Both the position numbers and the translations under genes were made by a program. The notes under the pieces were generated by a model. The model was not told where the DNA came from. It was given only the letters and a program-made list of their open reading frames with translations, and did not search any database. DNA of 64,000 nucleotides. Source: Thermoproteota archaeon. Lineage in GTDB: Archaea > Korarchaeota > JAOZGF01 > JAOZFZ01. How positions within the stretch are numbered: the first letter of the stretch is position 1; every line of letters begins with the position of its first letter. Shown in pieces: positions 1-9,067 of this stretch. Where the stretch lies: NCBI GenBank assembly GCA_027492035.1, contig JAOZFT010000020.1, positions 1 to 64,000 of the forward strand, written 5' to 3'.

Positions 1-473
1 GTTTCTTATCATTATTTCTAACTAGGTTTCGATCAACTTCATTTCCTATAGGTAGGGTTGTTATAGCTAGAATATATTATTATGATGCCATAGTTCCTGT
101 AGAAGAAGATCCTAATGAGCATAAGAAACAGAAAGAATTCTTTAATAAACTTCAGCTTAAGATGGGTATGTGTGAAGTAAAGCTTGGGGATATAATTACT
201 ACCGATAAAGGTCGTAAGCAAAAGGGTGTAGATACTTTAATAGCTATCGACATGATAACTAAGGCATATTTAAATCACTATGATGTAGCTTATTTGGTAG
301 CGGGAGATAGGGATTTCGTAAATGTAGTTAAAGCTGTGAAGGACTATACGGGGAAGATAGTTGTCGGAGCATTTGAGCCTACAAGCATATCGGAGGAATT
401 ACTAAGAGTTTTCGATTGGAGGAGACCTATAAGGAAAGAAGAGTTAAGTAGAATTTGTGAAGAAGTTAGATAA
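1..473 (+). CDS. NYN-domain (PIN-like) protein, 5'-truncated by the window
   Basis: The frame is open from base 3 and has no ATG, GTG or TTG before the Met codon at 162, so the gene most likely starts upstream of the window. The last ~110 residues resemble the NYN/LabA-like (DUF88) branch of PIN-like nucleases: KGVDTLIAIDM is followed by the strand YLVAGDRDF, whose acidic residues would bind metal, and a closing VVGAF strand. Known relatives are metal-dependent RNases or RNA-binding proteins, often in accessory or defence regions. No target can be inferred. The domain call is fairly secure; the function is not. Confidence 0.75.
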   Translation, partial: FLSLFLTRFRSTSFPIGRVVIARIYYYDAIVPVEEDPNEHKKQKEFFNKLQLKMGMCEVKLGDIITTDKGRKQKGVDTLIAIDMITKAYLNHYDVAYLVAGDRDFVNVVKAVKDYTGKIVVGAFEPTSISEELLRVFDWRRPIRKEELSRICEEVR

Positions 474-521
474 AGCGCCACCTAAGTAATAAGTTAACCA
501 TAGTTACCCCTACCTTCTTCA

Positions 522-755
522 TTAATGCTTTCCCCCTGTTCTCTGAAGTAAGCGAAATATACCAAATATGACTAGACCGATGCCTCCAAAGAAAAGGAAA
601 TAGGCGAGGGGTGAAGGTATATGGATTGGGTGTGGATGTTCAATAAACCCCTCCTGCTTCCCTCCAATCATGATGGAGTGAGTTAAAACCCAAAGGATCA
701 CTAAGCCAACTGAGCCAATAATTACACATAAAATGCCTTGGCGCATCCTCCCCAC
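522..755 (-). CDS. small two-helix membrane protein
   Basis: Unrecognised 77-residue protein. Two hydrophobic segments (about residues 8-25 and 50-68) flank a polar loop containing HPHPIHIPSP, and the C terminus is short and basic. The start is ambiguous. GTG at 755 is the longest option; ATG at 746 lies directly after GTGGGGAGG. A TATA-like TTTAAATATTTA lies about 25-40 bases further upstream on the minus strand, so the gene may be transcribed alone with a short leader. It sits among other short, partly decayed genes. Confidence 0.5.
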   Translation of the reverse strand: MGRMRQGILCVIIGSVGLVILWVLTHSIMIGGKQEGFIEHPHPIHIPSPLAYFLFFGGIGLVIFGIFRLLQRTGGKH

Positions 756-842
756 TTTACTTCACTTCTCCTTTACTCTTAAATATTTAAAGTTCATGCT
801 TAAATAAATACAAGGACCCTTCTGGTTTAAAAAGCTATGCCT

Positions 843-871
843 TTGTACAGCCGTACAAGCCGTTTGTACAA
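843..871. promoter_or_regulatory. TTGTAC palindrome cluster
   Basis: TTGTAC-AGCC-GTACAA (843-858) is a perfect inverted repeat. After GCCGT comes a second, self-complementary TTGTACAA (864-871). The arrangement looks like paired operator sites, but no adjacent gene faces it closely: the nearest start is the minus-strand gene at 755, about 90 bases away. The rest of 760-1094 shows no intact gene, only the decayed tail of the next minus-strand gene. Confidence 0.3.
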
Positions 872-1094
872 GGGAAAAGTTGGTTTAGATTTAAAACTTC
901 AGCTAACCAGCTTTCCAGCTTATTACCCCCCTTTTCCTGCATGAGCTTTGCCATTTCCACTTCTCGCATGCTTTGGCCGCTGTTAGCGCTCTGCGAATCC
1001 CAAAGCTCCTAAGGCTAGTAACAAACTCATGGGAGCTTCAGGAACTCACACCTTTTTCCACCAAGCTAAAATCCCTGCAACTACTAAACGTATG

Positions 1095-1346
1095 CTAACC
1101 AAAGCTTCCTGCGCGTAAGATGATCCCAGCAATGCCAAAGATTATACTCACTACTGCCCCAATCTTTCTTGTTCTCTCAAAAATCAATAAAATTAGTGGA
1201 ATAACTCCCAGAGTAGAGGCTAGTAAAATAACGTACCCTACTATTGCTAGCGGAAAAGCACCCCATCCACCTGAGAGCAAAAAAGCTCCAAGGACAAATT
1301 GAATTACCATCCCGAGTAAGGCGACGTACCAGCTTTTGAGCTTCAT
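1095..1346 (-). CDS. three-helix membrane protein, probably frameshifted at its C terminus
   Basis: Unrecognised 83-residue protein with hydrophobic segments near residues 7-25, 30-55 and 63-78. The ATG at 1346 has a TATA-like GATATAAACG about 25 bases upstream, suggesting a leaderless transcript. The frame stops after LRAGSFG, but the next frame continues without a break as EALVSIRLVVAGILAWWKKV to a stop at 1046-1048. After that stop the same frame reads VPEAPMSLLLALGALGFAER to 983. The native protein was therefore probably longer and the reading frame is broken near 1100-1110. Confidence 0.5.
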   Translation of the reverse strand: MKLKSWYVALLGMVIQFVLGAFLLSGGWGAFPLAIVGYVILLASTLGVIPLILLIFERTRKIGAVVSIIFGIAGIILRAGSFG

Positions 1347-1435
1347 GGTTAATATTTAATTTAATCGTTTATATCTCTTAAATAAGTTTTGTTTGGCTTA
1401 CCCTAAGTGAGTTGCCTCAATAAACTCCTCAAGGG

Positions 1436-2053
1436 ATGGACATACCTAGCTGGAAGATACACGAAAAATGGTGTGAAGCTCTTGGAATAAGAAAGGAAGT
1501 GTGTCTGAAGGTTAACAGAATAATAGACTCTCCTCCCCATGACTCAGTGGATAGACTTCTCAAATGGGGATGGGCGAGGGAACTGTTTGAGTCAGGAGAG
1601 TTAAACATGCCTATTGGTGCTATTGGAAGGGATGATTACTACAAGGTTACTTCGAAGCTGGCTGAGATAACAAATAAATTCGGCCAGGAAGGTGTTAAAG
1701 CAACTCTCAGCCATGTTGCATTGAATAGAATTGCTGAGTTAGTCGAGTTGGGGTTTGACAAGGAGGGAATAAGAAAGAAGCTTATTGAAGCTGATTTGAT
1801 GAAGTACATCCCGGAGTATGACCAAGCTTTTGCTGATGTATTTCATGAGGTTAAGCCAAGTGAGAGTAAAATTAAGAGGAGAAAAAAATTCGAAGAATTG
1901 GCAAGGAGCGAGGTATACGGAGTTTTCTACACAAGAGGGAGACTGTTTCCCGCTGTTCCAGGCTTAGTTTATGTAAAAAGTAAAATAAAGAAAGAAGAGA
2001 CTTTTATGTTAAGTGGGGTATCAATGCTTATGAGGCTCAGAGGGGAAGAATAA
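1436..2053 (+). CDS. hypothetical protein, reading frame probably broken near its end
   Basis: Unrecognised 205-residue, lysine/glutamate-rich soluble protein beginning MDIPSWKIHEKWCEALGI. It has no signal or membrane segment. Coding character shifts to another frame around 1990-2000, within a purine run (AAAGAAAGAAGAG). The last ~18 residues of this frame look out of place, while the alternative frame continues naturally to a TAG at 2113-2115. This suggests a frameshift mutation, an assembly error or recoding. The neighbours also look like accessory DNA, so a plasmid or virus origin is possible. Confidence 0.55.
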   Translation: MDIPSWKIHEKWCEALGIRKEVCLKVNRIIDSPPHDSVDRLLKWGWARELFESGELNMPIGAIGRDDYYKVTSKLAEITNKFGQEGVKATLSHVALNRIAELVELGFDKEGIRKKLIEADLMKYIPEYDQAFADVFHEVKPSESKIKRRKKFEELARSEVYGVFYTRGRLFPAVPGLVYVKSKIKKEETFMLSGVSMLMRLRGEE

Positions 2054-2259
2054 GAAAGTCTATTTCTAGTGAGGAAGAGTTGAAAGAGTTGATCAACGAA
2101 ATCAAAGACGCTTAGGATAACTTCACCCAGCAGCAAAAAGGCTTGCTACGCTTGGGTTATTTAGCCAATAGGCTGGAAGGGAAACATAGAATTGCTTACA
2201 TGCAAATTGAAGAAGCTAAGACTAGCCATCTCACCAGAGTTGCAGGAAGTGGTGCTTGA
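1993..2259 (+). pseudogene. continuation of the preceding gene in another frame, with an in-frame TAG
   Basis: The frame after the proposed shift reads RRDFYVKWGINAYEAQRG and then ISSEEELKELINEIKDA to TAG (2113-2115). Past the TAG it stays open as DNFTQQQKGLLRLGYLANR to a TGA at 2257-2259. TAG may be the true end of the preceding gene, or a mutated CAG inside a longer relic. I see no ribosome binding site that would make the downstream part a separate gene. Confidence 0.4.
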
Positions 2260-2311
2260 AGGTGAAAGGTTTAAATTTTTTTTAACTTATTAAACTATTT
2301 TTGGTGAGCGG

Positions 2312-3856
2312 ATGGACAAGGCCAGTAAAATTTTAAAGGAGTATGAGCGATTCAGTAGGGATGTAGGTAAGCATTCGGACGAGGTAGTAGAGTGCTTCCT
2401 GCATGAGCATGGGGAGAAGTACAAGGACCTTAGCTACGCAGATTTTATAAAAACTTTTAGGTCGATGGGCTACCTAATACCTCCGGAATGGGTGAATGGT
2501 TCGGAGCTTCGTAAGAAGCCAGTGGAAAAGTTAAAGGACTTTTTGATCAGAGCGGAGGAAGAGCGAACTCTCAAGTCAGTTAGGGAGGAATACAAACGAT
2601 TGATAAAATCTAGGCTTAACCAAAGGAATGAAGAGGAGCTGGAGCGTCTTTTGATTACTTTGATGGACGAAGGCGTGGATGATGAGTTGCTAGAGGCAGC
2701 AGAGGAGCTCAAAAATGAAGGCTGGATCGAAAGGGTTCCGACGACTCTCAACGATGGCTCGGCTGAATCAAGCTGCTGGGCTTACCAACAGAAAAGCTGG
2801 AGTGAAAGGCATCCAAGGCTGAGCAGTTGGCTGAAGAAGCTTGCAGCCATCTCCCTGCCAGCAATTTACCTGGGTGCCATGGCCGGTTGTGTCAATCTAC
2901 CAAAACAACCAATTGACAAGCCTCCTTCCATACACATGGTTAGGGTTAAGCAGGATAAGCCTATAATCGGTGTTATAAAGAAGTACAGGCATTTGCTCTT
3001 TAACGAAAGCGTTACTCTTAGTTTTTATGCGAACGCTAGCGATGACGTTGGAGTTAAAAGTGTGTGGGTAGAGATGCCTATTGCCAACTTAACCATGAGT
3101 CACCTAAAAAATGGGTTGTATGGTTGTAATCTGACACTGAAAGAGTTGAATCCAAGCAGGGCTTACTTGCCGTTCGTCGTTAAAGCTTTTGACGGCAGAA
3201 ACGTTGCTAGCATTACTGGCAAGTATTGGCTTGTTTTTAATGAAGTTGTTATAGAGGGTGTACCAGCTGGTCCCCCTCATCTCAATTGTGGCGTCTCTTC
3301 TGCAGTAAAAATACTACGATATTGGGGAATAAACATGACTGCTGAAGAGTTTATAAAGAAGTTCAACATCACGTTTCAGTATGGGGATGTGCTCCTTGAG
3401 GACATTTTTTCGCCGCATCCACCGAAAGAATTAAACATGATCTTGGTTAGAAACTATCACCAAGACGAATTACCGTTCTTTAATCCCTACAACTTGACAC
3501 ACATTATTTCGCTTGGATTCCCAGCAAGCATAGTTACTTGGAACTGTAACTTAACTAATGAGACTTTTTCCCACGCATTTACATGTAGCGGTTTTAAAAG
3601 GGTTAATGGAAGTCTGTACTTATACTTATCGAACTGGGTTATTTCCGAGAATGGGAATTCAATTACAAAATACTGGGATGGCCCTGCCCCTTTCTTACGA
3701 AGATCGACTCCTTGCGTTCCTATTGTCTATGGGCTGCCTCACCGCGACGAAAAAACTGGCCAATTTCTTGGATTTACGCTCTATTCCAGAACAAACATGT
3801 TTAGCTATGACACTTACATACCCAAAAAGTATAAATATTTATTTGAGTCAAGATAA
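2312..3856 (+). CDS. membrane-anchored C39-like peptidase with internal anchor
   Basis: A 514-residue protein of unusual build. Residues 1-160 are a charged helical cytoplasmic-type region. A single hydrophobic anchor follows near 175-192, ending AGC. Next is an Ig-like segment (VTLSFYANASDDVGVKSVWV), then a C39-like papain-fold domain in which NCGVSSAVKILRYWG carries the candidate nucleophile Cys and FSHAFTCSGF the candidate His. About ten N-x-S/T sequons lie only after the anchor, which supports an outside, glycosylated C-terminal part. The catalytic call rests on motif shape. A lipobox-like end to the anchor is also visible. Confidence 0.6.
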   Translation: MDKASKILKEYERFSRDVGKHSDEVVECFLHEHGEKYKDLSYADFIKTFRSMGYLIPPEWVNGSELRKKPVEKLKDFLIRAEEERTLKSVREEYKRLIKSRLNQRNEEELERLLITLMDEGVDDELLEAAEELKNEGWIERVPTTLNDGSAESSCWAYQQKSWSERHPRLSSWLKKLAAISLPAIYLGAMAGCVNLPKQPIDKPPSIHMVRVKQDKPIIGVIKKYRHLLFNESVTLSFYANASDDVGVKSVWVEMPIANLTMSHLKNGLYGCNLTLKELNPSRAYLPFVVKAFDGRNVASITGKYWLVFNEVVIEGVPAGPPHLNCGVSSAVKILRYWGINMTAEEFIKKFNITFQYGDVLLEDIFSPHPPKELNMILVRNYHQDELPFFNPYNLTHIISLGFPASIVTWNCNLTNETFSHAFTCSGFKRVNGSLYLYLSNWVISENGNSITKYWDGPAPFLRRSTPCVPIVYGLPHRDEKTGQFLGFTLYSRTNMFSYDTYIPKKYKYLFESR

Positions 3857-4301
3857 ATATTATTTCATGGAACGAATTTTCTTTTTTGTAGGGTTTATCA
3901 TTCTAGCTATAATCCTCCCCTCCTCCCCCTCCTCAACGTTGCTTGGAAGGTAGGCTTTAACACCTCTCTGTACCGGAGAGAAATAAGATAAGATTTAAAA
4001 TTTTGCCCTTTATTCTAGCTAAAACTAGATATATAACCCCATCAAATAGGATTCACTTAATTATTTAATTGTATACTTAAAAACTTCATTAAAAATTAAA
4101 GACTTTAAATTATCACTTTTAATAAATCCAGCTTCATAACCGTAAATAGGTCAAAACAATTTTAGGTTCAATATTTAAGGATTAAGCGATGGCTAGGTAG
4201 GAAATTACTGTTCCACGAAAAAATAGAAGAAGATTAAAACAACCTTAAATGTTAAAAAGCATAAAAGTTTTTGCAATTTAAATGAAAACAGTGAAGCAAG
4301 C
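3857..4301. other. 445-base AT-rich intergenic stretch
   Basis: No coding frame with a plausible start, no RNA gene and no clear repeat was recognised here. The last ~60 bases hold the promoter and leader region of the thioesterase gene at 4302. Confidence 0.5.
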
Positions 4302-4688
4302 ATGTTTTTAAAGACTCATTTAAAAATAAATAAGAAATTATGCGGTGAACCTTTAAAAATTGGGAATGGTTCAGCTGAAGTTAAACTTGTCACAAGTCAA
4401 GAAATGGTTGTTGATAGGTACGGCCTTATACATGGAGGCTTCATTTTTGGGTTAGCAGATTACTCCGCCATGTTGGCAGTGAACCATCCAAACGTGGTCT
4501 TAGCAAGCGCTGAAGTTAAGTTTTTGAAACCGGTAAAAATAGGTGAAGTGTTACTTGCTAAAGCTGAAATAAAAGCTTCACGTGGAAGAAGGAAAGTTGT
4601 AAAGGTTGAAGTTGAACGAGGAAACGAGAAAGTGTTTGAGGGAGAGTTTATTTGCATCGTTACAAAAAAACATGTACTGAAAAATTAA
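4302..4688 (+). CDS. hotdog-fold thioesterase (PaaI-like)
   Basis: A 128-residue single-domain protein with the hotdog signature GLIHGGFIFGLADYSAMLAV around residues 45-65, whose HGG loop and Asp belong to the active-site region of PaaI/YbgC-type acyl-CoA thioesterases. Length is normal for the family. The substrate is not predictable. Other acyl-CoA genes (CoA-transferase at 10406, 3-hydroxyacyl-CoA dehydrogenase at 11948) lie in the window but not adjacent. The 3' end overlaps the convergent gene at 4685 by four bases. Confidence 0.75.
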   Translation: MFLKTHLKINKKLCGEPLKIGNGSAEVKLVTSQEMVVDRYGLIHGGFIFGLADYSAMLAVNHPNVVLASAEVKFLKPVKIGEVLLAKAEIKASRGRRKVVKVEVERGNEKVFEGEFICIVTKKHVLKN

Positions 4689-6235
4689 GGTCTGATTTTG
4701 TAAATTTTCACTGAACCATAACTATACACTTTAAACCAATAGGTTGTGTTCTCGAATTTATTAGGTCCATCAAAGTAAGAGTAGGGATCAGTTGCTTTGA
4801 AACTGTAAGGTGAAACAACCCAATAAACTCCATTAATTATTCTGTCAGAAATTACCACATAAGTTACATTATACTTCTTCATTAAATTGTAGGCTTGTAA
4901 AGGATTTTTAAGAAAAATTATTCTTTCTGCGTCCCAGCATCTCTGAGCATAATCCCTGCACATCTCCCAACATCCTCCATACATCACTACTCTTGCAGCT
5001 CTACCTATTACTGCTTCTGAAAAAACATGGTCAGCTAAAAATGTAGAATTTTCTTCAGTATTTTGGCTTATCCACTCTAAAGCTTTTATTTCGTCAGGAT
5101 TAAGCAGCACCCTATATTTTGGATTAGTGGATCTAATAGATGAAGGGTACATTGAGTAAAAACCAATAATGAACAAAGTGATAAGTGATAAGGTTTTTAA
5201 GTACTTATTACCCAATCTTTCTGTTAAGTACTTTACGCCATATCCTATCGAAAAAGCAAGGGGCACTGCTAAAAAAGGGACATATCTCCACCACTCTAAA
5301 GGTTTTACAGGATTGTATGTAGAGAAAAATAAGAGAATGCAGGTCCAAGTGTAAATCAAAGAAGTTAACTTTTTCTTTTTTTTCCTTTCTAAGAAAAGAG
5401 TTACTAAACCAAAAACCGACAAAATAATAAATGGTTCGCTGTAGTGGTTAACAAAATCCTGTATAGAAGGGTATTTACCCATCTCTGAAATCATAGAGTT
5501 AGCAGGGCCATACTTCAAAAATAAAGGTGCAAAATAAAGTAAGGCGGGGATTGTAGAGAGAAGAAGCCACTTTACAGTTTTCAACCCGTTTTCATTATTC
5601 CAGTAAAAAATAACTAGGGGAATAAGTGTTAACACAAATATAACTTCAATGAATGCATTTAAAAAAACTAGGATGGCATTAATAAGGAAAAGAAGAATCA
5701 GGTTCTTACCTGCCTTCTCCAATGAATTCTTAACTGAAATTAGCCCTAAAGGAAGAAGGGTGATACCTATCGTTACAGGAGCCATGTAATATGTTTCATT
5801 CATAAAGGAATAAGTAAAGCAAAGGTAACTTACAGCTAAGAAGGCACTTTCTTTACTCTCCAAAAACTGTTTAAACAAAAAATAAAAAGTTACACAAGAC
5901 AATGCACCTACAGAAGGGGCAAAGTACCTTGACACTATCTCTACAGGTACTTTAAAAACTAAGGAAAAGAAAGCTAGGCAAATATGGTACAGTGGAGGAT
6001 AAGTATAAGGAACCCCTCCATAACTTAAGTCGAGTTCAGGCCTCCAACCATGTTTAATCCACATTTTAGCCATGCCAACGTGATAATATGATTGATAATA
6101 CCAAGTCAATGTCAGATCAGGCAGTTGTGAAAGATAAAAAAGCCTGGGAGTTAAAAGCAGAACAAATAAAGCAACCAAAATAAAAAACTCAATTAAATTT
6201 TCTGTGTTGAAGTTTCCTGTTTTCTCATTTGCCAA
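4685..6235 (-). CDS. polytopic GT-C-like glycosyltransferase
   Basis: A 516-residue membrane protein with about ten or eleven hydrophobic helices across residues 15-390, followed by a soluble C-terminal region of ~120 residues. The segment EIKALEWISQNTEENSTFLADH just after the last helix is typical of STT3/GT39-like GT-C enzymes, which move sugars from polyprenyl carriers outside the membrane. The first loop (YYQSYYHVGMAKMWIKHGW) is where the family places its catalytic acidic site, but I cannot fix the catalytic residue. Substrate unknown; a related non-enzymatic membrane protein is possible. Confidence 0.6.
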   Translation of the reverse strand: MANEKTGNFNTENLIEFFILVALFVLLLTPRLFYLSQLPDLTLTWYYQSYYHVGMAKMWIKHGWRPELDLSYGGVPYTYPPLYHICLAFFSLVFKVPVEIVSRYFAPSVGALSCVTFYFLFKQFLESKESAFLAVSYLCFTYSFMNETYYMAPVTIGITLLPLGLISVKNSLEKAGKNLILLFLINAILVFLNAFIEVIFVLTLIPLVIFYWNNENGLKTVKWLLLSTIPALLYFAPLFLKYGPANSMISEMGKYPSIQDFVNHYSEPFIILSVFGLVTLFLERKKKKKLTSLIYTWTCILLFFSTYNPVKPLEWWRYVPFLAVPLAFSIGYGVKYLTERLGNKYLKTLSLITLFIIGFYSMYPSSIRSTNPKYRVLLNPDEIKALEWISQNTEENSTFLADHVFSEAVIGRAARVVMYGGCWEMCRDYAQRCWDAERIIFLKNPLQAYNLMKKYNVTYVVISDRIINGVYWVVSPYSFKATDPYSYFDGPNKFENTTYWFKVYSYGSVKIYKIRP

Positions 6236-6472
6236 TTACATCCTCTCTCAAGTCAAGAAAATCCTTGAATTTTTTCAATGAAAAAAGAAATTTTTTTAAA
6301 TTTTTTCCAGATAAAAAATTTGTCCAGCCTTGCAAACCTTCACTCTTTAAAGTTATTTTTCAGAAAGGAAGTTTTCAAAAAATTTTTAATTGTTACTCTA
6401 AGACCTTTCTTCACAAATCTAAACCAATTTATTTAAAAATTTTTTAATCTAAAAACGGAGGAGAATGGATAA

Positions 6473-6754
6473 ATGGAGAAGGATAAAGTAATTGGGGCAT
6501 TATTAGTTTTGGTTTGCTTAGTAGTGGCAGCTTTCTATACCTGGGGAATATTTTTAGCTCCTGAAATAATTCAAGTTTGGTTAACAAGGGTTACAGTATA
6601 TATTGCAGTGTTAATTTTAATGGTGCTAGGTATATGGATCGGCTACACTTTAGCTACTACACCTTCAGCGGAAGAAATAGAAAAAGAGCTTGGCGAAATA
6701 GAGGAAAAAACTGGTGAAGAATCTGAAAAAAACTTGAAAAAAGAAGCGAAGTAA
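6473..6754 (+). CDS. small membrane protein with acidic C-terminal helix
   Basis: A 93-residue protein with two hydrophobic helices (about residues 7-26 and 38-60), followed by a charged tail rich in E and K that should form a helix. The start is supported by GGAGGAG eight bases upstream of the ATG. The family was not recognised. It stands alone between two minus-strand genes, so it is probably transcribed by itself. Confidence 0.6.
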   Translation: MEKDKVIGALLVLVCLVVAAFYTWGIFLAPEIIQVWLTRVTVYIAVLILMVLGIWIGYTLATTPSAEEIEKELGEIEEKTGEESEKNLKKEAK

Positions 6755-6829
6755 TTAATTCTTCTTCCCTGCAACATTCCCTTAATTCGCTGTAACTCCT
6801 GAATTTAAATTCACCTTTTAAAAACTTCT

Positions 6830-7687
6830 TTAAGTTTTCTTCGGAATTGTTATAATGAGAGCTGTAAGTATCAAGAAGTATCCTGTTACTTGCCTTAAAC
6901 TATAGGTTTCTCCCAACCAAATTATTGCAAAGAAACTGGCAAAAATAGGTTCTAAAAGATAAATTATTGCCGCTTTAGTTGCAGATACTCCTCTCTGGCC
7001 AAGTATTTGAAGAGAAAGCGCTAAAGAAGTAGCTATAACTGCTAAATAAATCATCAAAACAGTTGGGAAAAACATAAATTTACCTTTCTCTTCACCCATC
7101 AATAAACCTGTAACTAAACTCAAAAGTGAAGTAGTTAATATTTCGACGAAAGTTAAGGGCAACACCTCAAATTTTTTTGAAAAAAAGCTTATTGTAACAA
7201 CTTGAAAAGCGCATGCAATTGAACAAATAAAAATCAATATGTCTCCGAAACCAAATGTCAAGTTTTCAGTTAAAGAAGATAAGGCAGTACCTGTTAAAGC
7301 AAACAAAACTGCTAAAGTTAATCTCTTTGAAGGTTTTTCTCTTAACGTAAAGTGTTCAATCAAGTAAACAAACACGACGTTTAAACTTGTTATAAAAGCT
7401 GCATTCGAAGCTGAAGTGAATTTTAACCCTATTGTCTGCAAAACAAAAGCTAGGAAATTAGTGAATCCGATTACAAAACCTGCTAACAAAGAGTTTCTAT
7501 TTAGCGAACTCTTAAATTTACCTATTAAAGGCATGAATACCAATGAAGCAATTAAAAAACGGTAACCAACAAAAAGAACAGGAGAAAAATAAGTTAAACA
7601 AATTTTAATAGCTGAAAAAGTAGTTCCCCAGATCAAAGTTAAAAGAAGCAAAATTAGGCTACTTCTTAACTCTTCATCTAATTTCAT
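6830..7687 (-). CDS. EamA/DMT-family transporter
   Basis: A 285-residue protein with ten predicted helices in two homologous halves. The first half begins LILLLLTLIWGTTFSAIKI, the usual EamA start motif. The second half has IYLLEPIFASFFAIIWLGE, the matching EamA repeat signature. Members of the drug/metabolite transporter superfamily export amino acids or other small metabolites. The substrate cannot be inferred and no partner gene lies next to it. Confidence 0.85.
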   Translation of the reverse strand: MKLDEELRSSLILLLLTLIWGTTFSAIKICLTYFSPVLFVGYRFLIASLVFMPLIGKFKSSLNRNSLLAGFVIGFTNFLAFVLQTIGLKFTSASNAAFITSLNVVFVYLIEHFTLREKPSKRLTLAVLFALTGTALSSLTENLTFGFGDILIFICSIACAFQVVTISFFSKKFEVLPLTFVEILTTSLLSLVTGLLMGEEKGKFMFFPTVLMIYLAVIATSLALSLQILGQRGVSATKAAIIYLLEPIFASFFAIIWLGETYSLRQVTGYFLILTALIITIPKKT

Positions 7688-7849
7688 GAATTAAGATCTC
7701 CCTCCCTTTTTCTTGGAAAATAGCAATTTTTTAAAAGAAACCTGGCGAATGTCTTTAACATCTCACCTCCCCTTTTTAAATATGAAAGTTTAAAGTAGAA
7801 GCACTAGAATTTTACAAATTTCTTTAAAGGAAAGAAGTTGTGAAAAACT

Positions 7850-9067
7850 ATGGAGTTAATTAGTCCTTTTCTTTTGCTAGGGATAGCTGCTTTTGTTGGT
7901 TTGCTTGGTGGGAAATTTGTTGAAAAAATAGGTCTACCAGAAGTAGTAGGGCTGATAGTGATAGGTTTAATTCTTGGTGAATCATTTCTGAACATTCTTC
8001 CCCAAAACAAACTTGGAACTTTCAAACCTATTACAGATTTAGCTTTGGCCTTTTTCGGTTTCTTTGTAGGAGCTGAATTAATGCTTGAAAAATTGAGTAA
8101 GTTCAAAAACAACATTTTAACTATATTGCTTTTTGAAACCCTTGTAACTTTCGGCCTTGTTACTTCAACTATTTACCTTTACTCTTCAAGTTTCTCTGTA
8201 GCTTTTCTTCTAGGTGCTCTAGCTGTTTCTACAGCTCCAGCAGCTACTGCAGACGTACTGTGGGAATACAAAGCTGAAGGGTCTTTAACAACAACAATTT
8301 TTGCATTAATAGGTTTAGATGACGTTATAGCTATTTTGCTTTTCTCTATAGCAAGTAGCTATGCAAAATCAATGTTCCTAAACCTAACTTTTTCCTTTTT
8401 CGACGCATTTAAACTTTTTATTCATGAAACCGGTGGAGCTGTTCTTTTAGGTTTACTTTTGGGGGGATTGTTAGTGCTTATAAGTAGAGAAATGAATAGG
8501 AAGAGAGACCTTCTAGTATTAGCAGTAGGGATCGTTATTCTTTGTAGTGGTGTTTCAGAGTACTTCGGTTTCTCAGAAGTGTTGTCCAACCTAGTTTTAG
8601 GGTTTATTTTCGTTAATAATTGCAAAAAAGCCCAGAAGTCGCTGGAATTTGTTAGGGAAATAACTTCTCCCCTCTTTGTCTTGTTTTTTGTCTTAACAGG
8701 TGCAAGATTAAACATAAAACTCCTCCCTGAACTAGGAGTAGTAGGGTTGCTTTACCTTTTCATGAGAATACTTGGAAAAACAGCCGGTTCCACCGTAGGC
8801 GCTAAAATCTCAAATGCTTCCTCTGAAGTGCAGCAAAACATTGGCTTTTGCCTTTACTCCCAAGCAGGTGTAACTGTAGGATTAGCAACACTTTTTTACC
8901 AAGAAATAACAAAGTTAAACCCATCCATGGCTGTAACTGCTTTACATATACTAAATACCGTAATAGTAACTACCCTAATACTGCTCTTTTTCGGGCCTTC
9001 AGTAACGAAGTATGCAATTGCAAAAGCTGGAGAAATAAACAAAAGGAAAGTGCAAATTGAGGAATAA
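7850..9067 (+). CDS. CPA2-type Na+(K+)/H+ antiporter
   Basis: A 405-residue protein with about twelve helices and no cytoplasmic regulatory domain. It opens with GLLGGKFVEKIGLPEVVGLIV, the usual CPA2 start with a conserved Pro. IGLDDVIAILLFSIASS in the sixth-helix region supplies the paired acidic residues used for ion/proton exchange. Expected role: monovalent cation/proton exchange for pH or salt balance. Single gene, with the sirtuin gene following after a 70-base gap. Confidence 0.85.
   Translation: MELISPFLLLGIAAFVGLLGGKFVEKIGLPEVVGLIVIGLILGESFLNILPQNKLGTFKPITDLALAFFGFFVGAELMLEKLSKFKNNILTILLFETLVTFGLVTSTIYLYSSSFSVAFLLGALAVSTAPAATADVLWEYKAEGSLTTTIFALIGLDDVIAILLFSIASSYAKSMFLNLTFSFFDAFKLFIHETGGAVLLGLLLGGLLVLISREMNRKRDLLVLAVGIVILCSGVSEYFGFSEVLSNLVLGFIFVNNCKKAQKSLEFVREITSPLFVLFFVLTGARLNIKLLPELGVVGLLYLFMRILGKTAGSTVGAKISNASSEVQQNIGFCLYSQAGVTVGLATLFYQEITKLNPSMAVTALHILNTVIVTTLILLFFGPSVTKYAIAKAGEINKRKVQIEE

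Noticed and set aside
3558-3953. Plus-strand frame overlapping the end of the C39-like gene
   Set aside because: It is a shifted reading of a gene with a much stronger coding signal, with no ribosome site or known motif.
6229-6447. 72-codon plus-strand frame rich in Phe and Lys before the small membrane protein
   Set aside because: Composition reflects AT-rich DNA (long T and A runs), it lacks a ribosome site, and it overlaps the start region of the opposite-strand membrane protein; more likely a promoter/leader region.
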